DNA of 64,000 nucleotides from Ailanthus altissimus (Eukaryota; Streptophyta; Magnoliopsida; Sapindales; Simaroubaceae): NCBI GenBank assembly GCA_946807835.1, contig OX327684.1, positions 10,688,501 to 10,752,500 on the forward strand, read 5' to 3'. The notes beneath the pieces are model-generated. The model saw nothing but the letters and a program-made list of their open reading frames with translations. It had not been told where the DNA came from and did not search any database. Below are positions 1-11,565 of this stretch, piece after piece (position 1 is the first letter of the stretch; every line of letters begins with the position of its first letter). The translations under genes were made by a program, and so were the position numbers.

Positions 1-716
1 GACCATGAAACGTTTCTGATATATGTGGAACCAAAATATGGTAAATCACTTACAAGCCCACCGTAGTACTCAGGTCAAAGGACCAAGAATACTACTCAAC
101 TCGAAAGACCATTCACAAACAGCTTTAAGGGATGTTTATTAGAGATCATTATGAGTTTGTTCAGTATTCAGTCCTTACTGAATACCTGTATCTCTATACG
201 AGCTTCCACTAAACTCATTGTTTGTTAAAACTAACCATCTGGATCATCCAAATAGAGATATACACCGATCTATATATTTATTAAGGTATTCACTGATAAA
301 CCAACATCAGTAAAGATAGATTAGGAATATAACATTTGAAAACATATTTACATAATGAAATTTCTTAACACTATTTGCAATTCGTTACAACTACATCATT
401 ACTAATATATTCTCAGGTCTTTGTCCTATTTCAGACAAGGCTCTAACTCTTTAGATATCGCTGACTCTTATAACCTGATAACTCTTATCAGTGCTAACTC
501 TTAGCATTTATAACTCTCAATATTGCTAATTCTTAGCACTAATCTAAACTCATTTAGACTAGATATGAACTCTTTCAAATCATACAATATTTGAAACATT
601 ACAAGATTCTTACCATAAATAAAATAATTAGCAATTTAATGCAATGACAATACTAATATAAATCTTAAACGAATATTAATACATAAAGGGATGGTATGTA
701 AGCACGAATCCCAACA
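1..716 (-). mobile_element. Ty1/copia-family LTR (family C), cut by the window start
   Basis: Read on the minus strand the LTR begins at 716 with TGTTGGGATTCGTGC and runs off the window at position 1. It is homologous to the copies at 1292-3518, 5972-9714, 19763-22823, 43112-43557 and 61162-62093. It shares their landmarks: the TGTTGGGAT/TGCTTACGTGCCATCC start and the block with 'actcaggtcaaaggacc'. It interrupts a copia integrase in the 'SYEMLRGK' stretch. One half of the presumed 5-bp target duplication is CTTTC at 717-721; the partner lies outside the window, so a solo LTR cannot be told from one end of a full element. Confidence 0.75.
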
Positions 717-1291
717 CTTTCCTCTTAGCATCTCATACGAAGTGGTCAAAACAGCTTTAGACGGAACCCTGTTCAATATATGAGCAGTAGTATCAAGAGC
801 ATATCCCAATAAATATTCTAAAATATCGGTGAAGCTCATAATTGAATGGACCATGTCCAATAAATTCCAATTCCTCCTTTTCCAAACACCACTGTATTGC
901 GGAGTACCTAGAGGACTATACTGAAAGAGAATCTCATTCTCCTTTAAATAGTAAAAAACTTCACTGCTCATGTACTCATCTTGATCTTATCAAAAGCATT
1001 TGACGTACATGTTGGTTTATTTCTCTACCTCAAGTCTGAACTCTTTAAACGTTTCAAAGGTTTCTAACTTATGTTTCATAAGAAACACGTACTTGTATCA
1101 TGACAAATCATCAATAAAGGTTATAAAGTAACTAAATCCGCCAATTGCACTATGATTCATTATACCGTATACATCACTATGCACTAGTTATAATAAATTA
1201 GTGGCACAGTGACCAACACCAATAAAAAGAGATTTAGTCATTTTCTCTTAAATATAAGATTCATAAACTAGGTAAGGTTCTATGATCAGAT
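717..1291 (-). pseudogene. Ty1/copia integrase core, degenerate
   Basis: Minus-strand remnant of a copia integrase. The order GKMTKS, then 'HSDVYG' (first catalytic Asp), 'GGFSYFITFIDD', a damaged second-Asp region, 'PLGTPQYSGV', then 'ALDTTAHILNRVPSK' is typical of plant copia integrases. The third catalytic residue normally lies in GVxERRN; here the motif reads VWKRRN, so Glu has become Lys. The start of the region has in-frame stops; the longest open part is 636-971. It is cut on one side by the LTR ending at 716 and on the other by the solo LTR at 1292-3518, whose target duplication CAGAT occupies 1287-1291. Non-functional. Confidence 0.8.
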
Positions 1292-3518
1292 TGTTGGGAT
1301 TTGTGCTTACGTGCCATCCCATTATATATAAATATTTAATGATAGTATTTATACAATTATCATTTCTAATAAAATTGTTAATAGTATTTATAATAAATGG
1401 TAATATGCTTGTAATGTTTCAGACATTGTATGATCTGAAGGAGTTCAGATATGGTCTAAAAGAGTTTGGATCAGTGCTAAGAGTTAGCACATTAATAGAG
1501 TTAGCAAAATCTAAACAGTTAGAGCCTTATCTAAAATGGGACAATGACCTGAGAATATATTTATAATGATATAGCTACAAAGAGTTGTAGATGGTACTAA
1601 CAAATGTCATTATGCAAATATGTTCTCAAACATGATGTTTTTGATCTAATTTCATTGATGTGGGTCTATCGGTGGAACCCATTAATATAAATTAGAGTAT
1701 GTCTATATTTGGATGGTCCAGATAGTTAGTCTTAGCAAACTATAAGTTTAGTGGAAGCTCGTATAGATATACAGGTATTCAGTGAGGGCTGGATATTGAA
1801 CAGACTCACAAAGACCTCTAATAGACATCTCATAAAACCGTCAATGGAAGGTCTTCTGAGTTGAGTAGTATTTGTAGTCCTTTGACCTGAGCGCCATGGT
1901 GGGCTTGTGAGTGATCTACCATACTTTGGTTCCACACATGTTAGAGACCTTTCATGGTCTGACCACTGTGTGTCACTGGGTATGGTTCGATGCTTATAGA
2001 GTCCGATGTGTATAGATATGGGATCCATCAGCTCATATGAGTAGGTTGTTTATCCTAGTGCTCCAAGATTGTATTTTAGAAAGTCTTGTGGTCACAAGCA
2101 TAAACCTCAGAAAATATATTCCAAAGGGATAAACAATATCACAAAAGTGTTTGTGGATATTTTTTAAGGAAATATAAATCTGGAGACAAGTTAATGGTTG
2201 AGCAAATAGAGATTTGACGGTGATGATCTATATCTCTGCTCTTCTAGAAAAATAAATGATGGAGGGATTATACAAATATGTAATAACCTCAACTTGCATG
2301 GTCTAACACACTAATTTGTAATATCCGTAACGTGTGTGTGGGGCATCGTTCATGGATGTATGAAGAAGCTCCATATGACAAATTAGGTATGGACCTAGAG
2401 AGTCTCACAATATGAAGTGTACTTATTGAGCACTGGGGTAGTAGACTAGATTGAATAATTCAATCCAATAAATTCCTGCAAAATAGAATAATTGTTTTGG
2501 TATCCCTCGGGATATGCATTTGTTAAGACTTAATTGTTAAGTACATCATTGAATTAATTAACAAGAGTTGTTAATTAATAGGATGATTGACAAGTGGCAC
2601 AATTTGGTCCATGATTTGATTTTACCTTAGTTTTACCATTTAACCTTGGTAGTAAAAATTAGTAAGGTAAAAAGTAATTATTCAAAATTATTTTGAATAA
2701 TTAAATTAGATATTATTATTATATTATTAGTTAATATGATAATATAAATTAATCATGGCCATTGTATTTTAATATAATTAGATGGCCATTATTCTAGTGC
2801 TTAAGAAATAAATTCAAAGTGGAAACCAACAATCAAATTGGTGGAGCACTTGTTTTTGTTTTATCAAAAGATGTTGAATAATAAAAACAAAAGATTAAGC
2901 TAACAATTGAAATGAATTCATTCAATTAGTTTTTGTTCTTTCAAGTTTTGAAAATATGAAAAACCTCTCTTCTTCTTCTTCTCTCAATGATGGCTAAAAA
3001 TGAATGAAAAGATAATGGAGAAAAGATAATTATTTTAGACAAGAGTTGTTCAAAAAATTTATCCTATGAAAATTATTTCTACGAATTAATACAAGAGTTG
3101 TATATAAAATATTCATCATCTCCATTTAAGAAACAAGATTGTATTCAAAGAGTTTGAATATATGTTGCTGGAAATTCTAAAAACTAAGCTACAATTCTAG
3201 CTCCATAATCCCACCAAACCGTTTTGAACTAGAATTGTTCAACAATTCACTTCAAGGTGAGCTCTTCAATTGAATTGTTGGAGGACTTGAAGATTTTGTA
3301 AAGGTACCTTCATTAGGTAAGTGTTCTTTACATTTTAATTTTATGAACACAATTATTCATCACATATAAATTATTGTATAATAGTTATACTTGAGCATAT
3401 ATGTGATATATATGGTTAAATTTGTTAAATTGGGGGTATTTGTTAACATACTTTCGCTGTGTGTTGTAATTTTTAAAATTACATATACATTCATATGTCA
3501 CACACTCGATTTCCAACA
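1292..3518 (+). mobile_element. Solo LTR of copia family C with target duplication CAGAT
   Basis: A 2,227-bp LTR that starts TGTTGGGATTTGTGC and ends TTTCCAACA, giving TGTTGG...CCAACA inverted termini. It is flanked by perfect 5-bp direct repeats CAGAT at 1287-1291 and 3519-3523. It lies in the opposite orientation to the copia element that it splits, between the pre-integrase zinc region (3524 onward) and the integrase core (717-1291). No internal coding sequence lies between the ends, so this is a solo LTR left by LTR-LTR recombination. Short ORFs inside it (1282-1566 +, 1732-2028 -) are not conserved proteins. Confidence 0.92.
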
Positions 3519-3523
3519 CAGAT

Positions 3524-3967
3524 CAAGTATCTGACCTTAACCAGACAGGTTAGACATCTCATGCCTATGTGACCTAATCTCATATGCAAAAGTTTTATAT
3601 CATTTAAAGTTCCTGAACTACAACTAGTGCTACCCTGTACATTCTTGACATTTCCAGTTGTATCCAAAACATAATGCCCATTAATAAACTAACATTCAAC
3701 TAACAAAACATCAAACATATCACATAAATATAAGGAATGATTCCTGATATACATATAATACCCTTCACTGTCAAGTACAGAAAATGACATAATCTGTTTG
3801 ATACAAGAGAGTACAAAATAACAGTTATGCAATACAACAATTTTATTATAAAAGATAATCAAGTCAAAATATCCAACAACCTCGATCTGCAAGAGATCAT
3901 CATTTTCTACTTGAAGTTGTACTTCTTCCTGTTGTAACCATTTAATTTCTTTCAGACCCTGCAACAC
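3524..3967 (-). pseudogene. Ty1/copia protease-distal and pre-integrase region, degenerate
   Basis: Minus strand. The part 3689-3967 reads 'MLQGLKEIKWLQQEE...LHNCYFVLSCIKQIMSFSVLD', the block between protease and integrase in plant copia polyproteins (family form: LQGL..., LNNCYYVP..., ISVSCLD). Towards 3524 it continues into 'LLHMRLGHIGM', the His-rich GAG-pre-integrase motif. The protease Asp motif itself is not recognisable. It belongs to the same element as the gag at 4038-4917 and the integrase core at 717-1291. Stops and lost motifs mark it as a pseudogene. Confidence 0.75.
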
Positions 3968-4037
3968 ATTGTAGATGTGAGAATGAGATGTGATATCTAA
4001 TATCCATCTTGTACTAGCATCAAATGCTAAAGAAATG

Positions 4038-4917
4038 TCAATAATGGGTAATCATATACCTATAAGAGTCTTTTTCATAGTAGTAAGATATTTGGGATAG
4101 TTCCTTTTCCCAGTACCCATCTTCACTGCAGTGGAAACATTTTACTTTTACTTTTGGCTTCTCTTGTAGTTTGGATATCTGTTGCCACTGAGGACCCATC
4201 CTAGGCATTTGCATTACTTTTTTTCTCTTCTTCCCTTTGGACTTCCCAGAAGCCCTCGGGATAGAAGATGAAGCACCTTGAACATAGAGGGTCGCACTCT
4301 CTTTACTTATATCATGGGCTGTCTTGAACATATTATATAGATTAACATAGGTTAGGGTCAAACCTTGCATGTTAAGGTTCATGATGAACTGTGCAAATGA
4401 CCCAGGCAGCGACTAGAGAATTAAATTGTTTCCTAAATTATTATCCAGAGAAATGTTCATGCTCTCAAGCCTTTCAATTAATCTTATCATCTTGAGGACA
4501 GAAGGACTCATGGGCTCCCCTCAGAAAGTCTGGCCAGAAAAAGACCTTTGGTGACCTATAAATCTCAACCTAGGGTCGGTCACTAAAGAGCTCCTTCAGA
4601 TAGAGCATGATGTTGTTTACACTGTCTATATGAACATACTCCTGCTGCAGATCGGTGGTTATAGAGAAAAGTATGTAGGATTTAACCTTTAAATCATCAT
4701 CCTTCCATTTCTAATATGTCATATTTTCTTCCTCGGTGGCATCCTCAGAAACATCTCTGGCCATTTTTTGGTCAATAATATATCCTAACTTTTCTAAATC
4801 CAGAACGATTTTGAGATTTATGTACCAATCAGAAAAGGTATCAGCAACCTTAAGCTGGTATGCATTTAGTATGCGTGCCAAGGGATTACTGAAGGTTATT
4901 ACTGCTTCATAAGACAA
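4038..4917 (-). pseudogene. Ty1/copia gag, degenerate
   Basis: Minus-strand gag remnant in two open pieces. The N-terminal piece (4711-4917) has 'MSYEAVITFSNPLARILNAY' and 'TEEENMTY'. The C-terminal piece (4038-4382) has a basic stretch (SGKSKGKKRKK) and a damaged zinc knuckle: CFHCSEDGYW keeps the two Cys but has lost the His and the last Cys of CX2CX4HX4C. The stretch between (4383-4710) is homologous but full of stops. It lies about 1 kb downstream of the tRNA-Met primer site at 5957-5968, as expected for copia. Dead copy. Confidence 0.75.
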
Positions 4918-5956
4918 CCAAAGAAATAGAAGATGTTAGTGGATATTAAAACATTAAATCACTAATAAAATATTTTTATCATGGGTATAAAACATATATA
5001 CATTTTTTAATTTAAAACTCCCTCCCACTGTTTTACATGGTCCATTTAATCTCTTAAATAGGATAATGATAGTTTAAACACATTTAAAGTACACAATAGG
5101 AAGTAGACTCCATTAGCATTTTACTCAAGTCGCACACTATAACGATCTAGGCCTTTTTAAACCTAACGGGTAGACAACTCTTGTCAATTGCATCTCATGC
5201 TCCTAAAAACATCTTATCTAGACATTGTAGCAATTTAGGGTAAGTGTATTCCATATTAACTTATCAATTATCAAATATATGCTATCGGTACTACCCACAC
5301 ACTGTAGCAATATAAGACAATACTTTCACATATATTTGCCTCATCTCATTTTTAACCAGTATATTTTAAATCATACTAACCAAATCCCTCACACTGTAGT
5401 GATTTTAAGAAAGACCGATATGATTTAGCTAACACTGTTTTGACAAGATGGATCATCATACAATATTATCTCATAATCTAATACTATTCAATCTGATTAA
5501 GAGAGATTTTTAATTTAAAGACTCAATCCCCATCTCATGATGAAGTAATTCTCAATTAGAGATTAATTTCTATTTAAGTATAACTAACCCCCACCAGTAG
5601 GGCTCCTATTGTGGTTACCAACACAAAAAATAATTCCGATTTATAATACAACCTAATAACTCTTATCATTGTATCTCATAAACCCTCACATGATTAAAAC
5701 TAATATTTTTAAACAATTTAAAAATAATATTGAGTGTGTGCTGTCGGCTCCTCAGTGTTGGGTTCACGGCAGTGCAATACTGGGGGCATAGCCCCTAACG
5801 CTGCAGTGCTAAGGCCTCTAGTACCAAGCCATTCGACACTCTGATGATCCCCACCTTGGTATACCTATTTCAACACTTAAAATGCACCATTTAAGCACCG
5901 AAACTTCACCAACAATAATTTTAACACTTAATTACACCTAAATTCACTAAAAAAAT
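4918..5956 (-). other. Untranslated leader between copia primer site and gag
   Basis: About 1 kb without a convincing ORF, lying between the primer-binding site (5957-5968) and gag (start near 4917). It contains a run of 'cactgtagcaat'-like repeats around 5140-5410 (five imperfect occurrences of 'cac..tgtagcaat/gat') and a GC-richer patch at 5735-5870. Nothing else is recognisable. Confidence 0.5.
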
Positions 5957-5968
5957 GCTCTGATACCA
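5957..5968 (-). other. Primer-binding site, initiator tRNA-Met type
   Basis: The minus strand reads TGGTATCAGAGC, the standard complement of the 3' end of plant initiator tRNA-Met used by most plant Ty1/copia elements. It lies 3 nt inside the end of the LTR (TG on the plus strand at 5972). This fixes the orientation of the copia element and proves that the LTR at 5972-9714 is its 5' LTR. Confidence 0.88.
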
Positions 5969-5971
5969 TTT

Positions 5972-8900
5972 TGTGAGAGTTGATAATCCAAGGGTACATA
6001 CATGTGGGATTGTATTCATCATTACAAAATATGCATCATAAACATATTTGTACGAATGTAAAAGTTTGAAAATTTAATTTCCTAAGGGATAAACACAATA
6101 AATTTTTTATGTTATCTCATAAATGAAATTACAAGTTTAATGACCTTTACCTTGGTAAGCCTCTAGTCTTTGTACTTCTAAAGTCCCGCCTTGAAAAGTC
6201 TAGAATGGCAACTTGATTCCAACAAGTAGTTTAACTCTTAAACCGTAAGTTTAACTCTTAAACTATTGGCTTAACATTTAAGCTATCAATTATTTTTGTT
6301 CAAGTTTAACACTTAAACAACAAAAATATTTTTTCTAATGCTTATAGTAAATTTGGCCATATACTAAGAAAAGGAGAATAAGGGTTTTTGGATGTTCTCA
6401 ACACTTACACAATTTCTTCAACTCTTGAAAAAGGGAAACACTTCTCTTTCTCTTTTCACCTTTTGACTTGGCCGAATTTCACACACCTAAAATGAGCAAT
6501 ACTTTGGTCTTTTATTTAGTTCATTTGCTTTTCCTCCAATTATCAAGCATTGGCCCCCACATGGTATGGTAACATTTGCCATACCCATTTATCATTATTT
6601 TTGTTTCATTTATTTGCAATAAACAAAAGCAAAAAGGATGCACTTGGATGGATTATGTAAGCAAAGGGAAACAATTTCCTTTCTTATATTTCACATTATA
6701 GTCTTATCATTCACTTGATCATTTGCATTTATCTTTGATATGTTTACATTAAACAAATCAAAGCCTAACAATGGAGGAGGAGTTGCACAAAAAGAAGAGG
6801 AAACAATTTCCTTTTCTTGTATAACACCTTTTGGCCCCACTTCTTACAAGCCATGCTTTAGTGTTTCTATTTGTTTATGTAATCAAATTAAATACAAATA
6901 AAACACATGCATAATGTAATAAATAATATTTGTTTGACTTGATTAAAATAATAATATAAATATCATTATAATTATTTGATTCAATAAATAATTTAATGAA
7001 CATAATAATGAACTTGTTTGTCCAACAAGGAAGATCATTTTGGTAATTTCTAAGTCAAACAATAATTGGTCTACAATGTGTCACGTGTCATCATCTTATT
7101 AGTCAATAATAAGCGTAAATTATATCTATTATTTTCACTCGCTTAACTTGATTAATTGCCTATTTTAATAAGAATATTAAGTTTTTATATGTTTAATTGT
7201 TATTTTGAAGGTTCGGAGTCAATGGAGCAATTGGGAATCAAAATCTAAGAAAAACAAGACAAAACATAAAGGCTACAGTACATAGCTACAGTATTTTATG
7301 AACAGTATCCTATGCTACAATGCTGTCAGCCCAGCGATGAACAGTGTTCACGGCAGCGGTGAACAGTGCTATTTTTTCTAATCCTAAAAGAAATACGACT
7401 CCAAGACTTCAATCAATCCCTATATAAAGCCACCATTTTAGATCTCAAAGACACACAACTCAAGGCTCTTAGAGTCACAACACATTAAAGAAGAGTAATT
7501 TTTAAAGAGAGAAGTAAGGAAAATTCAAGGAAGCAAGAGATTATTGGTAAATCTTTGACATATCAACCAACTGCAAATTGACGTCTATATTGTTTACTTT
7601 TTGTTGTATCATGTTTATTTTATTTTTTTGCCATAATTCTCTTATTAGCATGAGTTAAATTTATTTTCTAGGGTTATTACTTGAACTCAATATGTGAGTT
7701 TAATTGTTTGATCTTTTTAATATTTATTTGCACTCAATTCTTCATTATTCAAATTATTTGTTCTTAATGCTTCATTATATCTAATCAATATTGTGATTGA
7801 ATTGATAATACTTTGATAAACTTGAAAGAGGCATTATTGTATTTAGACCTAGATAATTTGACGCATAATTGTAGGGTAACATTCAATGTTGCATATACAA
7901 GTTTTGAATTAGGATAAGAATATACCTAATTGACATGTATAGTCAATAAGACTTGTTCTTAATAAATCTCAATTTATTAGAAGTACCATAGGAATATAGG
8001 TATTTGGTAAATTAAGATATACTTGCATGACCTTAGAAGAGGCTTGTGAATACATTAGTGTCTTGACCATTAATAAAAATTAAGGGATATAAATATTAAA
8101 AGGATTAATCTTTAGAAACCATATTGAAAGATAGTAATTAATCCTAGGCTTTCTCTATACTGCTATTTTCTTATTTTATTTGAGTTGTGTCATTTATTTT
8201 CTGCACTTTTATTTTACTCAAATTTATTGCAAAATTAAGATTTAATTTTTCTGAATAATTATAAGAAAGATATAATTTTAGTACTTGGTAGAAAATAAAA
8301 ATTATCACTGTAGGTTCGACATCCGACTTTATAAGTCCCTTTATTACTTGTTACGATAGCGTATACTTGCGCTTAATTTTAAGATATCGAAATATCGCAT
8401 CAGTCAACAACTATTGTTAACTAATTGATGTACTTAACTCTTAAGTCTTGACACGTGCATATCCCAAGGAACACTGAAGCAAATGTCCGGTCTGCTGGAA
8501 GTTACTAGATTGAACTATTCAATCTGGTATGATGCTCTGGTACACAACGAGTACACTTCATATTACGGGACTCCCTAAGTCCACACTCAATTTTTCAAAT
8601 GGAATTATTCCATGAGTTCGAGATTGATACCCCACGCACACATCACGAATATTACAAATCAGCGCAGTGGACCATACAAGTTGAGGTTATCACGCAAACA
8701 TATAATATTTTTACCATTTATATCTTGGAAGAGTAGGGATATAAATCATCACCGTTAAATTCTCATGCACTTATCCGTGAACTTATCTTCATATACGTAT
8801 CTCGATAAACAATGTAGGCAAATACATTTGCAATATTGTTTAACCTTGTGGGAAACTCTTTTCTTAGGTTTATTGCTTATGACCATAAGTCTTTCTCATA

Positions 8901-9714
8901 TACAATCTCGTAGCTTTCAGATATAGGGCTCACCTATGTGAGTTAACAGATCTTATATCTACACACACTAAACTCTATGAGTATCGGACCATATCTAATG
9001 ACACATAGTGATCAGACCATGAAAGGTCTCTGACATATATAAAACCAAAGCATAGTGGATCACTCACAAGCCCACTGTGACACTCAGATCAAAGGACCAT
9101 ATACACTACTCAACTTGAGAGGACCAACCATTGACAGCTTTATGGGATGTCTATTGGGGTTCTTGTTGAGTCTATTTAGTATTCAGTCCTCACTGAATAC
9201 TCGTATGCCATATGAGCTTCTAATAAGCCCGTGGTTAGTTAAGAACAACCATCTAGATATGGTTTTACACTGATCTATAATAATGAGATTCACCGACAGA
9301 CCCGCATCGGTGAATTAGATCAAGAACATTGTGTTTGAGAATACACGTGTATAATAATATTTCTTAGCACCTATTGCAACTCCTTATAACTATATTACTT
9401 TTTATGTACTCTTACGTCTATGTCCCATTACAGATAAGGTTCTAACTCTTAGATTTTGCTGACTTTTATAACCTACTAACTCTTAGTAGTGCTAACTATT
9501 AGCAATATAATTCTCAGCGTTGCTAATCTTTCTTGCTGGTCTAAACTTTTTTAGGTCAGATCTGAATTCTTTCAAATCATAAAATGTCTGTAGTGTTACA
9601 AGCACTGTACCATTTAATTAATAAAATTACCAATCTAATCAAATGTACTATATAAATATTATAAAATAATACATTCATACAAAATGGGATGGCACGTAAG
9701 CATAAATTTCAATA
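5972..9714 (-). mobile_element. 5' LTR of the copia element (family C), split by a solo LTR
   Basis: On the minus strand the LTR starts near 9714 (a decayed TGTTGGGAT, now TATTGAAAT, followed by the conserved TTATGCTTACGTGCCATCC) and ends with CTCTCACA at 5972, next to the primer site. Its middle is interrupted by the Athila-type solo LTR 7107-8402 plus a 5-bp duplication. Without these the LTR is about 2.4 kb, close to the 2.23 kb of the copy at 1292. The flanking halves match the 1292 copy in order; for example 'ggatatgca...gttaagtacatca' continues across the insertion. GTTCA at 9715-9719 would be one half of the element's target duplication; its partner lies outside the window. Confidence 0.85.
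7107..8402 (+). mobile_element. Athila-type solo LTR with target duplication GTCAA
   Basis: A 1,296-bp LTR, starting TAATAAGCG (decayed TGATAAG) and ending ATATCGCATCA, with perfect 5-bp duplications GTCAA at 7102-7106 and 8403-8407. A TATA-like box 'tatataaag' lies at 7421-7429. The 3' end carries 'gtaggttcgacatccgact' and 'gtatacttgcgctt', shared with the Athila-type LTR at 11566-12985 (minus). No internal region remains. It splits the copia 5' LTR, so it is younger than that copia insertion. Confidence 0.9.
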
Positions 9715-9719
9715 GTTCA

Positions 9720-11419
9720 AAACTGATGACTTAAGCTTTAAAGGTGACTTCTTGCATGGTATGATAAAGCTTCTCAGATCTTTGAGCTTTAGAGGTAGCT
9801 TTTTTTGTAGGATGGCACTACATTCCTCTGTTAATGCTACGGTCTCAAAGTCATTTATTCTTCTTTTTCTTGATAGGATATCTTAGATAAATTTCACATA
9901 ACTTGGCATTTGCTTTAGTGTATCTGCAAAAGGAAGATTAATGTGTAATTTCTTAAAAATTTCGAGGAATTTGGAAAATTGTATATCTAATTTTTGCTTT
10001 TGTAACCTTTGAGGAAATGGTTGTGGATAATGGTATATTGGCTCTTTTGGTGGCTATGCGTCATTTTCTTCCTTATTGAGTTTTCACCTTTTTTTTGGTG
10101 TAATCTTATCTTCTTTAAGTGCTTGTTATGCTGAAGTCATGTTATTTTGTATTTCTTTTCCACTTCTTAATGTGACAACTTTGTAGTGTTCTCATATTTG
10201 ATTGACTTCAGTGTTGCTTGGTAAGGTTCCTAGAAGGCAATTGTTTATTACTGCAGCCAGTTATCCTACTTGATTTTTCAAGGTTCTAAATAAAGTTGTC
10301 TGGCTTTGAAAGAGAGCATCTATTTTCTTCATATATTGTAAGAACATTTCTTCTATATCTAACCTTTTCTCTTACTAGATTTGCGGTTGGAAGCCAAGAG
10401 GAGCTTTAGAATATTGTCCTTGATTATTGCTCTATAAAAAGTTAGGGTAATTTCTCCATCCAGGATTGTCAAAATTTGAATTGGGATTATTGCGGTTGAA
10501 ATTTCCTATATATTGTGCTGTTTTTATGCATTGCTTGTTAATGCAGTTGTCTCTGTAGAAATCACAAGTGACGCATTGACTCTTGACAGCATTAACTCTA
10601 ATTTGCTTAATTATTTGGTCAAAAGGTTGACTTGGGCAGATAATGTGGTCAATATGTCTACTTCATGTAATTCAACGATCTTTCTTATGGTTGACCTTTT
10701 GGTAGGCCATTGATAGGCATTAGATGCCATCTCATCAAGTAGATCATAAGCTTCATCGATGAACTTGTTCATGAGTGCTCCTCCAGTTGCTGCAACTACT
10801 ATATTTCTGAATTGACTAGCTAATCTATTATAGAATGTTTGTACAAGCAACTACTTTGAGACTCCATGATGAGGGAATTTTCTTTGGATATCTTTATATC
10901 TCTCTCATGCCTCATAAAGAGATTCTCCATCTAGTTATAGGAATGATGTGATGTCATTTCTCATCTTGGCAGTTTTGGCAGGTGGAAAGAATTTGGCAAA
11001 AAACATTTGTGCAAGATCATCTCATGTAGCTATGGATCCTAATGGAAGTAATAGTAGCCAACTCTTTACTTTGTCTTTCAAGGAAAAGGGAAACAATCGT
11101 AGTTAAATTACATCATTGAATACCCCATTGTACTTGAATGTGTCATCAATCTCCAAGAAGTGATGTGTATATTTGGATCGTCATTGGGTAGTCCACTAAA
11201 TTGTACTGAATCCTTGAGCATTTGAATCGTACTAAGCTTGATCTTGAAGTTGTTAACTTGAATAGTTGGTCTTTGAATGTTTGAATGGATTCCATTGACT
11301 AAGGGAATAACATATTCCCTTAATGGTCTTGCTTCATTGTTGAGTGCTATTGGTACATGATTTTGCTCTCTTCTAATTTTTCTTAAAGTTCTTTCAATTT
11401 CTAGATCAAATATAATCAA
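9720..11419 (-). pseudogene. Athila-like gag, degenerate
   Basis: Minus-strand gag. The N-terminal open piece (11108-11419) carries 'LEIERTLRKIRREQN', 'PLVNGIHSNIQRP' and 'SVQFSGLPNDDPN', hallmarks of the Athila-lineage gag also seen at 58779-59120. A second piece (10611-10850) matches the helical gag domain ('LVQTFYNRLASQFRNIVVAA', 'EAYDLLDEMASNAYQWP'). The zinc knuckle around 10550-10590 is damaged (CDFY in place of CDFC). From 10500 down to 9720 it matches the Gln/Asn-rich linker and the segment before protease, with stops and frameshifts. Confidence 0.8.
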
Positions 11420-11541
11420 GTCTTCACTTTTTTATCTTCACATGTACCTCAAAAGAAAGAAAGTAAAACTAAATAAAAAATAAAATCTGAAGTAAAAACT
11501 AGAAAGATTAGTATTAATATTGACAAAAAAGTAGATAATTA

Positions 11542-11559
11542 TCCCTGGCAACAGCGCCA
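11542..11559 (-). other. Primer-binding site, tRNA-Asp type
   Basis: The minus strand reads TGGCGCTGTTGCCAGGGA, two mismatches from the complement of plant tRNA-Asp (TGGCGCCGTTGCCGGGGA) used by Athila-type elements. It lies 6 nt inside the LTR end at 11566. Confidence 0.85.
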
Positions 11560-11565
11560 AAAATT

